Below, in pieces: positions 1 through 9,151 of a stretch of 64,000 nucleotides of DNA. The stretch's first letter is position 1, and every line of letters begins with the position of its first letter. The notes beneath the pieces were generated by a model. That model did no database searches. It was not told the DNA's origin and saw only the letters and a program-made list of their open reading frames with translations. This DNA is from UA16 sp002292325 (GTDB lineage: Bacteria; Bacteroidota; Bacteroidia; Flavobacteriales_D; Sanyastnellaceae): assembly GCA_943788645.1 (NCBI GenBank), contig CALSRC010000004.1, positions 155,811 to 219,810 on the forward strand, read 5' to 3'. Both the position numbers and the translations under genes were made by a program.

Positions 1-2078
1 GCGAAGACAAACCCATTGTCGTTGTTGCTGAATTGAAAAGTCATAGCACCGGGCGCTTTTGTGGATCCTTGATCCCAGTCAATTTCACCCCGCCAATCTT
101 CGGACTGTAAGGCTCGCACTTCAATGGATGAAGCGATGGTCTTTTCGTTGAGCACGGCCTCTTGAATTGCACATGATAAGCTTGCTTGATTGTTTTCATC
201 TTCGTCCCAAGTGACTTGCAAGTTTTGGGTTGTTAGTCCCTTGTAATTGAACGAAGAGAGGTCGGCTTGGAGCGCAAAAGATTGTGAATCCCACTGGCCT
301 TCAATTGAACTCTTGTCACCCAGAGCAAATGGTAAGTTGGTCAAAAGGCCAATGGGTCTGAAGCGCTTTATTGTAGTCGCAAACTCGAGCTGAGGATGGA
401 CATTGGTGCCGGAGATCGATTCAGTAAGCGAAGGAGAGGAGGAGGATTCAGTCCAAGTCCACGGATGAAGTCGCCAATACTGAATCGCTTGTGAATTGCC
501 GCGGGCGAAACCATTGATGAGATCAGACTCCCACGTGACCGCCCATTCTGAAAGGTTTTGTTTTAGTACAAGGTCGAGCCGTTCAAAAGAACGCGGTATG
601 CGATTCTCCAAAAGTGTGATGTCTCTGAATTCTACAATTTGGATGCCATCTCCATCCCACGTTTGGTTCCCACGGATGTTGAGTTTGGCGAATAAATCCC
701 ATTCAACATCGGAAGACAAAGAATGCTGTGTTTCAACGCTGCACTCTGTTGTGTGAGACCAACGCACGGAATCCCATGCGGCGTCCGTGTTGCCGCGCAT
801 AATTGATCCATTTCGATCGGCAAGCGAAAACGTGGCTATCGCTTCTTCTGGTAGCAACGAAAGATCACCTTCGAAACGCCAAGGTTGCCCCGATGAAGTT
901 TCCACGTTCTCACTGAACGTTAAGCCAGCTAAAATCAAACGAAGATCGTGCTGTCCTTCACCTGGATTCCATTGAAATTCGATGTGTTTTTTGATTGGAT
1001 TCGATTCTTCCAGCGGTGAAGAGTTGAAGGCTATCCCGTTATTCCCGCCCATGATTTCCAATTGCCACAATCGCGATTCATGAATATAGCGCGGACATTG
1101 AATTTGATTCCAAACGACGTCCCATTCTGGTGCAAGTGGCTCCAGTTGGATAGGACCGATGGTCCAGTCTTGGGTGGTGCCGCTTGCAGGAATATTCCAG
1201 TTCCCCACTTGCACTTGTCCCGTGATTTCGGTGTTTTTGTCCCGTGATAATTGACCGCTTAATTGTTCTGCAAGAACGCGTGATTTGAAAAGTTGGACCC
1301 ACGCAAGGCTCGTATCCAAAGGCCATGTTTCCGGTGTCCAATTCCAAATGAATTCCAATTCGCTCTTGCTGTCGGTTCGGTGCAATTCCCCTTGGATTTC
1401 TCCCCAATTCGATTCAGTTTGAATCTGAAGATTCGCATCTTCATAGTTGCCCCCCATTTGCGCTTGGAGTTTATCGAATACCATAGGAGCATTCCACAGA
1501 AGAGAATTTTTTTGAGGATGGACCGTGAGCTCTGCCTCCTGAAGGACTGCGCTAAATTGTGTTGGTCCTAAAGTCACCGAGTCGATTGCTGCAACCGGCA
1601 TTTTGAATTCCAGATGCCCCCACTTTTCTCCCGTGTGGACCTGCACTTGATCGATTTTAATTTCTGAAATTTCGCATTCGAATGGAACTCCCGAATCCGT
1701 TGCAGGTGACGTTGCATTGAACAACCATTGATCGGGTATTTGCCCGCTTACTTGATGGATCTCGAGGCGATTGATGATCCACTTGTTTTGAATCCGCCAA
1801 AACCGTTGCGGTGCGATAAGCACCGATGACGCACTAAAAAAGCGTTCGGTTTCACCTGAGACTTCCAATCCTGTTAGTTCAATTTCAGGTGGAAAGAATC
1901 CAACGGAGGCTTGGTTAACTTGAACATGGACCCCCCATTTCACAGCGTTTTTGGATAGAAAGAATTGAATAGCACCTGTGTGGACGCGATGGGACATGAG
2001 GATGGCTGCCAAGAAACCAATTCCTGCAAAACCTCTGATGAAGTATTTCCAATATTTATTTGTTCGTTTGGCGCGCAT
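1..2078 (-). CDS. TamB-like translocation/assembly protein, N-terminal part
   Basis: An open minus-strand frame without stop runs from near the tsaD start off the left edge of the window, so about 690 N-terminal residues are visible and the C-terminus is missing. The first residues are basic, followed by one membrane segment (FAGIGFLAAILMS). The rest is a long beta-rich sequence of Trp/Glu/Gln-rich strands without Cys motifs, as in AsmA/TamB (DUF490) proteins that span the periplasm and help assemble outer-membrane components. In many Bacteroidota a TamB-like gene sits divergently next to tsaD, which is the arrangement here; the call rests on that plus overall character, as the diagnostic C-terminal DUF490 domain is outside the window. 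I chose ATG at 2078; an in-frame ATG at 2117 would overlap the tsaD start codon. Confidence 0.7.
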   Translation of the reverse strand, partial: MRAKRTNKYWKYFIRGFAGIGFLAAILMSHRVHTGAIQFFLSKNAVKWGVHVQVNQASVGFFPPEIELTGLEVSGETERFFSASSVLIAPQRFWRIQNKWIINRLEIHQVSGQIPDQWLFNATSPATDSGVPFECEISEIKIDQVQVHTGEKWGHLEFKMPVAAIDSVTLGPTQFSAVLQEAELTVHPQKNSLLWNAPMVFDKLQAQMGGNYEDANLQIQTESNWGEIQGELHRTDSKSELEFIWNWTPETWPLDTSLAWVQLFKSRVLAEQLSGQLSRDKNTEITGQVQVGNWNIPASGTTQDWTIGPIQLEPLAPEWDVVWNQIQCPRYIHESRLWQLEIMGGNNGIAFNSSPLEESNPIKKHIEFQWNPGEGQHDLRLILAGLTFSENVETSSGQPWRFEGDLSLLPEEAIATFSLADRNGSIMRGNTDAAWDSVRWSHTTECSVETQHSLSSDVEWDLFAKLNIRGNQTWDGDGIQIVEFRDITLLENRIPRSFERLDLVLKQNLSEWAVTWESDLINGFARGNSQAIQYWRLHPWTWTESSSSPSLTESISGTNVHPQLEFATTIKRFRPIGLLTNLPFALGDKSSIEGQWDSQSFALQADLSSFNYKGLTTQNLQVTWDEDENNQASLSCAIQEAVLNEKTIASSIEVRALQSEDWRGEIDWDQGSTKAPGAMTFQFSNNDNGFVF

Positions 2079-2095
2079 CAATAGCTGTGAAATTA

Positions 2096-2103
2096 TACTT
2101 TTG
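2096..2103 (+). promoter_or_regulatory. -7 box (TACTTTTG) of tsaD
   Basis: TACTTTTG is an exact match to the Bacteroidota -7 consensus TAnnTTTG and lies 12 nt before the tsaD ATG, inside the 37-base gap between the divergent tamB-like and tsaD starts. A TTTG at 2067-2070 could be the -33 element but the spacing (25 nt) is long. The transcript leader would be under 10 nt. Confidence 0.4.
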
Positions 2104-2115
2104 TGACCAGAAATC

Positions 2116-3129
2116 ATGCCACAATCACCTGTAATTCTTGCTTTTGAATCATCCTGTGATGATACAGGCGTTGCTCTCATACGAGGTAACAAGGTTTTAG
2201 CCAATACGGTGGCAAATCAAGCAATCCACGCAAAATTTGGTGGAGTTGTTCCCGAGTTGGCGAGTCGTGCGCACATCCAAAATATCGTTCCTACGTTGGA
2301 TGTTGCTTTGGAAGAGTCAGGTATCGAGGTATCGTCCATTGATGCAGTAGCTTATACCCGTGGTCCAGGTTTGATGGGCTCATTGCACGTAGGCACATCT
2401 TTTGCGAAATCGTGGGCTTGGAGTCACGGTAAACCCATGATCCCTGTAAATCATATGCAGGCTCATATTTTGGCCCATTTCTTGGCACCGGGACCGTATC
2501 CTCGTTTTCCTTTTTTATGTTTGACCGTATCAGGAGGTCACACCCAACTCGTCGAGGTGAGTTCGGCATTGAACATGCGTGTACTGGGTGAAACGCTGGA
2601 CGATGCGGCTGGAGAAGCATTCGACAAGGTTGCTAAATTGATGGGGTTACCTTACCCAGGGGGACCTGTTTTAGATCGCTTGGCGGCCGAAGGCGATGCT
2701 TTTGCTTATCCATTTTCAAAGCCCAATGTTGCTGGTTTGGATATGAGTTTCAGTGGACTCAAAACACAAATCTGGCAATTTCTTCAGCGGAAAACACAGG
2801 AGGATCCGGCCTTCATCGCTGGTCACAAGAATGACATTGCCGCAAGTGTTCAACGAATCATCTTAGATGTTCTTTTGGATAAATTAGAAGCGGCTGTTGC
2901 GCAAACAGGAATAAAACGAGTAGCGATTGCAGGGGGTGTTTCTGCGAACAGTGGCTTACGTGCGAGACTGAGAACGATGCAGGAGAGTGACGATTGGGAT
3001 GTGTTCATTCCTCCCTTATCTTATTGTACGGACAATGCTGCCATGATTGCCATGGCTGGATCGCTCATGTTCCAAGAGCGCTGGATTGGAGCCTTATCGG
3101 ATGAGCCGCAACCTCGGTGGACCTTTTGA
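2116..3129 (+). CDS. tsaD: tRNA N6-adenosine threonylcarbamoyltransferase TsaD
   Basis: 337 residues, the usual length for TsaD (Gcp/Kae1 family). It transfers the threonylcarbamoyl group to A37 of ANN-decoding tRNAs, working with TsaB, TsaE and TsaC, which are not in this window. Visible family marks are the N-terminal ASKHA-fold start ILAFESSCDDTGVAL, the metal-binding HMQAH at about residue 113 (HxxxH), the SGGHTQL nucleotide-binding loop, and the C-terminal IAGGVSANSGLR and CTDNAAMIA segments. The ATG at 2116 is directly preceded by a -7 box. It converges with the histidine kinase gene, whose stop lies 11 bases away. Confidence 0.97.
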   Translation: MPQSPVILAFESSCDDTGVALIRGNKVLANTVANQAIHAKFGGVVPELASRAHIQNIVPTLDVALEESGIEVSSIDAVAYTRGPGLMGSLHVGTSFAKSWAWSHGKPMIPVNHMQAHILAHFLAPGPYPRFPFLCLTVSGGHTQLVEVSSALNMRVLGETLDDAAGEAFDKVAKLMGLPYPGGPVLDRLAAEGDAFAYPFSKPNVAGLDMSFSGLKTQIWQFLQRKTQEDPAFIAGHKNDIAASVQRIILDVLLDKLEAAVAQTGIKRVAIAGGVSANSGLRARLRTMQESDDWDVFIPPLSYCTDNAAMIAMAGSLMFQERWIGALSDEPQPRWTF

Positions 3130-3140
3130 GGAACCCTTAA

Positions 3141-4214
3141 TTAGCTCGCTTTCTTGCTCTCGCGTTGATTCCAGGCCGGTTCAAGCGCCCAAAGGGGAAA
3201 GCTCAATCGTGAAGTAACTCCACGTTGGAAAGGATGTGATTCCATCCCTTCTTCAATGTTCAGCGTGCCCCGGTGCCTGAGCAAGGCTAGTCGTTCGCGA
3301 ACGATGGCCGTTCCCCTCGATCGATGAGCGTGAGGAGCCTCTTTGCCGTTGGATAGTCCTCTGCCGTTGTCAGATACATTGATTTCTAAGTCTTCTCCCA
3401 CCCATTTAACTTGAATCCTCACCCTTGGATTTGCAATCCCTTGATCAGCTAGCCCATGCCAAATCGCATTTTCAATAAGAGGTTGAAGGATGAAAAGCGG
3501 ACATGGGGTCACTTCAGGCAAGACATCCTGTTTTACATCCCAATCAAAGGAGATGGGTTGATTCAATCGAACTCGTTCTAAATCCACGTATTGGTTCACG
3601 TGTTCCATTTCTTGTGACAACGGACCAAGAATGCGGTCTTGGGACATGAAGCCGAGCATTAAGAGTCGTCGAAAACGATGGAAAACACGGCCAGCTCGCT
3701 CACTTTCAGACTTTTGGAGCAAGTGTTGCACGCCCGTGAGAACGTTAAATAAAAAGTGCGGATTCATCTGAGATTTCAAATGTTTACGCTTTGTTTCAAT
3801 GACTTTTTCCTTTAAAGCCAGGTTTTGCTGAGATTGAGAAACACTTTGAAGCAGCAATTGCTCTTGAATGAGGGTGTTTTTAGTTTCACGCGGAATTGCG
3901 GTTAAGGATCTCAATCGATGGCCATAAGCCGCGCCATTGATTCCTGTCAAAAAAATGGCTGCTTGAGCCAAACCCACGCCATTCGAACGCATATCCATCG
4001 GCAAAAGTCCCCAATTAAGGCTCGCTACAAATGCCCCAGCAACGAGCGTAAAGGCACTGGATGCGATGGTTAAGTAAACTTGCCAAAGAGGGAGGTATGC
4101 GGAATTACGACGATGGATTTTGTAGAGATTTAATGTCATTCCCATCCCCAGAATAAACAGAATTCCGAGCGCTATGGGGAAGATTTCAAGTTCATTCGAT
4201 CCATCCGTGAACAT
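3141..4214 (-). CDS. LytS/YehU-type sensor histidine kinase
   Basis: 357 residues. The first about 110 residues hold roughly four hydrophobic segments (for example FPIALGILFILGMGMTL and IASSAFTLVAGAFVASL), followed by a coiled-coil-like stretch (TLIQEQLLLQSVSQSQQNLA) and the PF06580 His_kinase motif QMNPHFLFN containing the phospho-accepting His. The C-terminal ATPase domain has IENAIWHGL (N box) and VSDNGRG (G box). These kinases usually signal to LytTR-type response regulators; none is next to it. A -7 box lies 4 nt before the ATG, suggesting a leaderless message. Compare the kinase-like protein at 9141-10079, which lacks these catalytic residues. Confidence 0.88.
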   Translation of the reverse strand: MFTDGSNELEIFPIALGILFILGMGMTLNLYKIHRRNSAYLPLWQVYLTIASSAFTLVAGAFVASLNWGLLPMDMRSNGVGLAQAAIFLTGINGAAYGHRLRSLTAIPRETKNTLIQEQLLLQSVSQSQQNLALKEKVIETKRKHLKSQMNPHFLFNVLTGVQHLLQKSESERAGRVFHRFRRLLMLGFMSQDRILGPLSQEMEHVNQYVDLERVRLNQPISFDWDVKQDVLPEVTPCPLFILQPLIENAIWHGLADQGIANPRVRIQVKWVGEDLEINVSDNGRGLSNGKEAPHAHRSRGTAIVRERLALLRHRGTLNIEEGMESHPFQRGVTSRLSFPLWALEPAWNQRESKKAS

Positions 4215-4218
4215 GAAC

Positions 4219-4226
4219 GAAATTTA
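4219..4226 (-). promoter_or_regulatory. -7 box (TAAATTTC), 4 nt before the kinase ATG
   Basis: On the minus strand TAAATTTC matches TAnnTTTG in all but the last base and is followed by GTTC and then the ATG. No convincing -33 TTG was found at the right distance. If used, transcription would begin at or next to the start codon. Confidence 0.3.
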
Positions 4227-4305
4227 ATCAAAACTGCACCAGCGTAGTTGGTGACAGTTTATAAGTGTAGGGCCTCGATTCACTGCTGTCAGAGAACAGG
4301 CAGTC

Positions 4306-5935
4306 TCAAGCTTCTTGGTCGTCTGTAACGTAAGCTTGTCGCAAGGCGCTTTTGAGCTTGCGGGAGTACTCTTCCTTCAGCCAGTTTTTGTAATTCTCTG
4401 TAGTTTTTGCGATGCACTTGGAATAGAGCCGAATTCGATACGTTATATCTCCTTCAAGTTCCTTCGCCAGGTCAAAAGCGTCCCACAAGTCGTCGCAGAC
4501 ATACCGAATGATTTCAATGTGGTGATCAATGCTCCGTTCGATGGCTTCCTTCGGACGGCCGCCAGCTCTTGTCACTTGAACGTAGGCCTCCGCCATGTTA
4601 AAGTCGGGATCAGGACCACCTTGTAGCTTTTCCATCAACTCATTCGAATACTCGAAAACAAACTCATCTTCGATCTCTTCATCCGTGTACAGCCCTTCGA
4701 TGAAAGAATTGGGAGATTTGAAAATTTCGGACCAATTGATATGAGCCTCCCACAAGCCAAATCTCCGGGCATTGTTGCCCAAATCAATCACATTGAAATG
4801 ACGCTTTTTTGGCAATATCCGAGAACCCCGACCAATCATCTGGTGATAGAGGGTCAGAGACTTCGTAGCTCGATTCAAAATAATGGTTTGAACGGAAGGT
4901 GAATCGAAACCGGTTGTGAGAATCGATACAGAACTGAGGATGGCATCGGGCTTCTTCTCAAACCACGCGAGGATATCTTGTCGTTCCTTTTCACTGTGCG
5001 TGTTGTCGAGGTGCATGCACTCGTAGCCTTCTTCAATGAACATGGCCTGAACTTGCTTGGACGTGTTGATTCCGTTATTGAAAATCAACGTCTTCGTTCC
5101 TTTTGCTTTTTCTTCATATGCATAAAGGAGCTTTTCTTGCATCAGGTAATTCCCATAAAGGCGTTCTGAGCTGCTGACGGTGTAATCGCCGTTGATGCCA
5201 ATTTTGAGGGATCTCAAATTCACATCATAGCTATACGTTATGGCCTTTGCTAAGAATTCCTCTTCAACCAGGGCTGAAATCGATTCTCCGACGAGCAGTT
5301 CGTTGTAATTGTCCTTGAGGGGCAATTTGACGTTCGAGCTCAGTGGTGTTGCCGTTACCCCCGAGAATAATTTGGTTCGCAAAGTGACCAAATAGCTTGC
5401 GGAAGCTGTTGTAGTGGGCTTCATCAATGACCACAAGGCCCAGGTTGTCGAACTCTATCCGCTCGTCATTGAGACGGTTGTTCAGCGTTTCTACCATCGC
5501 AACAAAACACCAATGATCGTCCTCCTCTTCGAGTTCTTTGACTTTGCTATTGATGATTTTGTTCGGGATTCCAATGTCCGTGAGCATCCGACTTGTCTGT
5601 CCGCACAATTCAATTCGGTGGGTGAGGATGAGGACCCGCTTGCCCGTTTTGAGGATGTATTGCTTCGCGAGTTCCGAAAATATCACTGTCTTTCCTCCGC
5701 CTGTGGGCAATTGAAACAACAAGTTGTACCGTTCCGGAAACTTGTCCATTCTGCCCAGCAAGGTGGCGATGGCATTCTCTTGATATCCGTAAAGGGTCTT
5801 CCCTTTATGGGATTCGAGCTGCTTTTTGAGTTGGGAATCGGTCAAAGACAAGGTCTGCTGGCGTTTTTGGTAGGCCCTATGAAAAGCATCAGGGATAATT
5901 GCGAAAAGGCAAAAGTACCCCTTCCATTCCTTCAT
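4306..5935 (-). CDS. DEAD/DEAH-box helicase (one frameshift)
   Basis: A superfamily-2 helicase of about 540 residues split into two overlapping frames. The upstream part holds the Q-motif-like LYGYQENAI, Walker A QLPTGGGKT, and DEAH box VVIDEAHYNS. The downstream part begins with motif III VTATPLSSN and continues with the helicase C domain (ILTTGFDSPS, QMIGRGSR) and a family-specific tail. The two halves join exactly if one C is removed from the run CCCCC at 5358-5362 (motif ILG-VTATP), so the gene is one unit with a +1 homopolymer indel. The start is uncertain: ATG at 5935 leaves a short gap to ung, while an upstream ATG at 6007 would overlap it head to head. Its substrate is unknown; SSL2-like proteins of this kind are common in Bacteroidota. 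Confidence 0.85.
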
Positions 5936-5968
5936 TGAAAGAAAATGAAGGAATAGGTTTTCCACGGA

Positions 5969-6730
5969 ATGATGTGGGGCGTTGGAAAACCTCTCAGAAT
6001 CTCGCATGTTTGCCGTGTGGAACTATCGTCTAATTCCAGTCTTTTAGATCGCCTTCCGGAGGAGTGGCGGATCTTAATTGAGACGGCTTCGCTTGATTGG
6101 GAGGGGCTGAGCCACGCCGTGGATCGCGAACGAGAAAAAGCTCCTTGCTACCCGCCAGCAGGTTTCGAATTTGAAGCTTTGCGTGCTGTAAGTCCCGCAA
6201 ATGTTCGGGCGGTCATTTGCGGTCAAGACCCGTACCACGGTCCGGGACAGGCACACGGGTTGGCATTTTCGGTTTCGGCCGGTGTCCCACATCCACCTTC
6301 CCTGAGAAACATCATCAAAGAAGTTCAAACAGATTTGGCCGCTCCGTGGCCTTTGGGTCAAGATTTCGATTCATCTGGAGCGTTGGGGCATTGGAGCAGG
6401 GAAGGTGTGCTGCTTCTCAATGACGTTTTAACGGTCCGCGATGGTTCCCCTGGTTCGCATTCGTTATTCGGTTGGCAAGAAGTGACCGGAGCGATTCTTG
6501 ATGCAGTTTCAAATCTAGATGTACCCATCGCCATTTTACTTTGGGGTAAGCCAGCTCAGCTGCACGCCAAGCGGTTTACGCAAAAGCAACACGCTGTTTT
6601 TGAAGCTCCTCATCCAAGTCCATTGTCTGCGTATCGCGGATTCTGGGGATCCCGACATTTCTCCAAGGCCAATGATTGGCTAGAGGCTCATGGAAGAGCG
6701 GGAGTCAATTGGCTGGGGTCTGAGGATTGA
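5969..6730 (+). CDS. ung: Uracil-DNA glycosylase
   Basis: Family-1 uracil-DNA glycosylase that excises uracil from DNA at the start of base-excision repair. It has the water-activating motif GQDPYHGPGQAHGLAFSV, the LLLNDVLTV segment, and the HPSPLSAYRGF loop with the catalytic His. The open frame gives 253 residues, longer at the N-terminus than the family usually is; a GTG at 6017 (VELSSNSSLL) would give about 237 residues and remove the overlap region with the divergent helicase start, so the true start may be there. It converges with the WD40 gene, with 9 bases between stops. Confidence 0.95.
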   Translation: MMWGVGKPLRISHVCRVELSSNSSLLDRLPEEWRILIETASLDWEGLSHAVDREREKAPCYPPAGFEFEALRAVSPANVRAVICGQDPYHGPGQAHGLAFSVSAGVPHPPSLRNIIKEVQTDLAAPWPLGQDFDSSGALGHWSREGVLLLNDVLTVRDGSPGSHSLFGWQEVTGAILDAVSNLDVPIAILLWGKPAQLHAKRFTQKQHAVFEAPHPSPLSAYRGFWGSRHFSKANDWLEAHGRAGVNWLGSED

Positions 6731-6739
6731 TTGAGGTTC

Positions 6740-7627
6740 TTAGCGAATGAGCATGCGCACTAAACGGTCGTCACCGCCGAAAATCAGACGCCCCGTGGTT
6801 CTTCCGTTAGATGCCATGGCATTGATCGATCGATGTGAACCTCCATCCTTATGGGTCACCTTCTCATGTGGTTCCAAATCATTCCATCCCCATGCCTTCA
6901 GGGACTTATCCCGGCTCGCAGTCCAGAGCATCCCATTGAAATAGCTTAACCTGTATATCGCGCTTTCATGCGCTGGAATGGACAATAAAAGCGCACCCTG
7001 GGGATCCCAAACGCGCAAATAGCCGTCGCGACCTCCTGATATCCAAACGCGTTTTTGTGGATGCCAAATGGCAGCATAAGTTCCCCCTTCATGTCCAGCA
7101 ATGGTCGTTCCCCCTTGCAACGAGCCAACTGCGTTCAGCGGAGGGCTGATGACGGCCGCCCCACCGGAAGTCCCGATAAAAATACCTGCGTCGGAGGGGA
7201 CTACGCATCGGATTTTACGACCACCCTTCATCTGCCAATCGCTTTGTACAGCATTGTCTTTCCAGTGAATGACCCGTTCGTCTCCTCCGCCTGTAACCAG
7301 CGTGCCATCCTCCATCCAGGTCAATGCAAACAGGCCTGATGAGTGCGCTTTTATCCGTCGTGCAAGGTCTTCCTGACCTTGTTCCCATAGGAATAAGTCA
7401 CCGTTTTCTGCACCGGCAACCCTCATCCGCTTGTGTGCTGACACCGAAAAAAAAGCTTGGTCATGGTGCAGCAATGCGCGGCCTTCACCGCTGCCGTCCT
7501 CGGCCCACTCCGCAATGATTCCATCCCCCCCCGCAGTGAGCCAGCAGGATTGGTCATTTGCCCAAGTCACATCGTAAATAGCGCCTTGATGACCGGAAAG
7601 TTGTCGGATGGTTTCGTGGGTTCCCAT
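6740..7627 (-). CDS. WD40-repeat protein
   Basis: 295 residues made of about six or seven WD40-like units. Recurring signs are GH followed by a W-containing strand about 30 residues later: GHQGAIYDVTW, HSSGLFALTW, GHEGGTYAAIW, HESAIYRLSY, each ending in W-W/W-like positions (IAEW, VIHW, LRVW, LKAW). It has no signal peptide, so it probably acts as a cytoplasmic beta-propeller scaffold. The partner is unknown; neighbours (ung, hisS) give no functional hint. Confidence 0.85.
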   Translation of the reverse strand: MGTHETIRQLSGHQGAIYDVTWANDQSCWLTAGGDGIIAEWAEDGSGEGRALLHHDQAFFSVSAHKRMRVAGAENGDLFLWEQGQEDLARRIKAHSSGLFALTWMEDGTLVTGGGDERVIHWKDNAVQSDWQMKGGRKIRCVVPSDAGIFIGTSGGAAVISPPLNAVGSLQGGTTIAGHEGGTYAAIWHPQKRVWISGGRDGYLRVWDPQGALLLSIPAHESAIYRLSYFNGMLWTASRDKSLKAWGWNDLEPHEKVTHKDGGSHRSINAMASNGRTTGRLIFGGDDRLVRMLIR

Positions 7628-7665
7628 GGATTGCCGAATTTAGCACCTGTAAAACTCCCTTCCTC

Positions 7666-7743
7666 ATGCAATACGTTTTTCTCGCGATGGCCATTCTTAC
7701 GGTAGTTGCTTTCATTCAATACCGTCGCCAAAACAAGCGTTGA
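7666..7743 (+). CDS. Possible 25-residue single-pass membrane microprotein
   Basis: A short ATG frame encodes 25 residues with a hydrophobic core (YVFLAMAILTVVAFI) and a basic tail (YRRQNKR), the layout of a single-pass small membrane protein with its C-terminus in the cytoplasm. It sits in the 135-base gap between the divergent WD40 start and hisS and ends 19 bases before the hisS ATG, so it could be the first gene of a hisS transcript. No homology can be judged at this length; the main support is composition. Confidence 0.3.
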   Translation: MQYVFLAMAILTVVAFIQYRRQNKR

Positions 7744-7762
7744 AACGCTGCAATAGCTGATT

Positions 7763-9151
7763 ATGAGCAAACCTTCGATCCCCAAAGGAACCCGTGACTT
7801 TGGTCCAGCAGTCATGGCCCGACGCAACTGGATGTTCGGTGTGATGCGCAATGCTTTTGAGCGCTATGGTTTTCAACCCATTGAAACCCCCGCAATGGAA
7901 AGTTTACAAACGCTAACGGGCAAATACGGAGAAGAAGGCGATCAATTGATATTCAAAATCCTGAACAATGGGGACTACCTCGCAAAGGCGGATTCGGAGG
8001 CGCTGAATAGCAAGGATTCTAAATCGGTTACTCCGCGCATTTCCAAAAAGGCTTTGCGCTATGACTTGACGGTTCCTTTCGCGCGGTTCGTGGTCATGGC
8101 TCGGAATGATTTGGCCTTTCCTTTTAGGCGCTACCAAATGCAGACGGTATGGAGGGGAGACCGTCCGGGCAAGGGTAGGTACCAAGAATTCACTCAATGC
8201 GATGCTGACATCATTGGTTCAGATAGTGTCTTGTGCGAACTCGATTTGGTAACCTTATTTCATCAAGTTTTAAAAGAGCTTGGAGTTCCGGGGTTTGAAA
8301 TTGTCCTAAACGATCGAAGGTTGCTGAATGCTTTAGCTCGCGCGTGGGGCATTGAAGATCGTTTTGAGGATTTCACGATAGCTTTGGATAAATGGGATAA
8401 AATCGGAAATGAAGGAGTTCGCTTAGAACTGAGCAACCGTGGCTTTGCACCTGATTCAATCGAATCCATTATGGAGCTTTTTGCGCTCCTCGCACATGAG
8501 GATGTGCATGCCCGGCTGAATGGAATGCGAGCGATGTTTGCTGCGGGTGATTCTGAAGCACTGGCTGCTTTCGAAGAAATGTCTGAATTGATTCAAATGG
8601 CGAGTGAAGCAGGAGTTGGCTCGGAGCATCTCGTATTCGATCCTACGTTGGCTCGGGGATTGAATTACTACACGGGCGCCATCTTCGAAGTCCGGGTAGC
8701 CGATGCGCCTGTGGGAAGTATTTGTGGTGGAGGGCGCTATGCAGACCTTACAGGAATTTTTGGTTGGGAAGGGATGAGTGGCGTGGGCATCAGCTTTGGA
8801 GCAGATCGGATCTATGATGTGTTGGATCATTTTGATGCTTTTCCAGAGTCCGTGTTGCCTCAAGCGCAAGTACTTATTGTTCAATTGGATGACGAAGGGA
8901 GATCTGATGGTCTCAAAGCTTTGCAAGGGCTGCGCCAAGTGGGAATCAGCACGGTCCTGTATCCGGATGTATCCAAATTGAAAAAGCAAATGAAGCACGC
9001 TTCTGATTTGGGTGTTCAATTTGTGTTAATGGCCGGGGATGAAGAACGCACCAAAGGGAGTTGGACGGTGCGCAACATGCAAACGGGAGATCAAGTTGAT
9101 GTGAAAGCCAAAGAACTCACCTCTTGGTTAAAAGCTGAGATTACTGGCTGA
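7763..9151 (+). CDS. hisS: Histidyl-tRNA synthetase
   Basis: 462-residue class II aminoacyl-tRNA synthetase charging tRNA-His. It begins with the family signature SIPKGTRDFGP, shows motif 1 near FERYGFQPIETPAME, motif 2 in FRRYQMQTVWRGDRPGKGRYQ written across residues about 115-135, the His-specific LARGLNYYTGAIFEV, and GGGRYADL and GVGISFGADRI (motif 3). The C-terminal about 95 residues form the anticodon-binding domain (VLIVQLDDEG, VLYPDVSKLKKQ). The stop overlaps the end of the convergent 9141-10079 gene by 11 bases. Confidence 0.98.
   Translation: MSKPSIPKGTRDFGPAVMARRNWMFGVMRNAFERYGFQPIETPAMESLQTLTGKYGEEGDQLIFKILNNGDYLAKADSEALNSKDSKSVTPRISKKALRYDLTVPFARFVVMARNDLAFPFRRYQMQTVWRGDRPGKGRYQEFTQCDADIIGSDSVLCELDLVTLFHQVLKELGVPGFEIVLNDRRLLNALARAWGIEDRFEDFTIALDKWDKIGNEGVRLELSNRGFAPDSIESIMELFALLAHEDVHARLNGMRAMFAAGDSEALAAFEEMSELIQMASEAGVGSEHLVFDPTLARGLNYYTGAIFEVRVADAPVGSICGGGRYADLTGIFGWEGMSGVGISFGADRIYDVLDHFDAFPESVLPQAQVLIVQLDDEGRSDGLKALQGLRQVGISTVLYPDVSKLKKQMKHASDLGVQFVLMAGDEERTKGSWTVRNMQTGDQVDVKAKELTSWLKAEITG

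Noticed and set aside
5414..5938. 174-residue plus-strand ORF
   Set aside because: Antisense to the helicase, which has clear DEAH motifs on the other strand.
8456..9019. 187-residue minus-strand ORF
   Set aside because: Antisense to hisS, whose motifs are complete.
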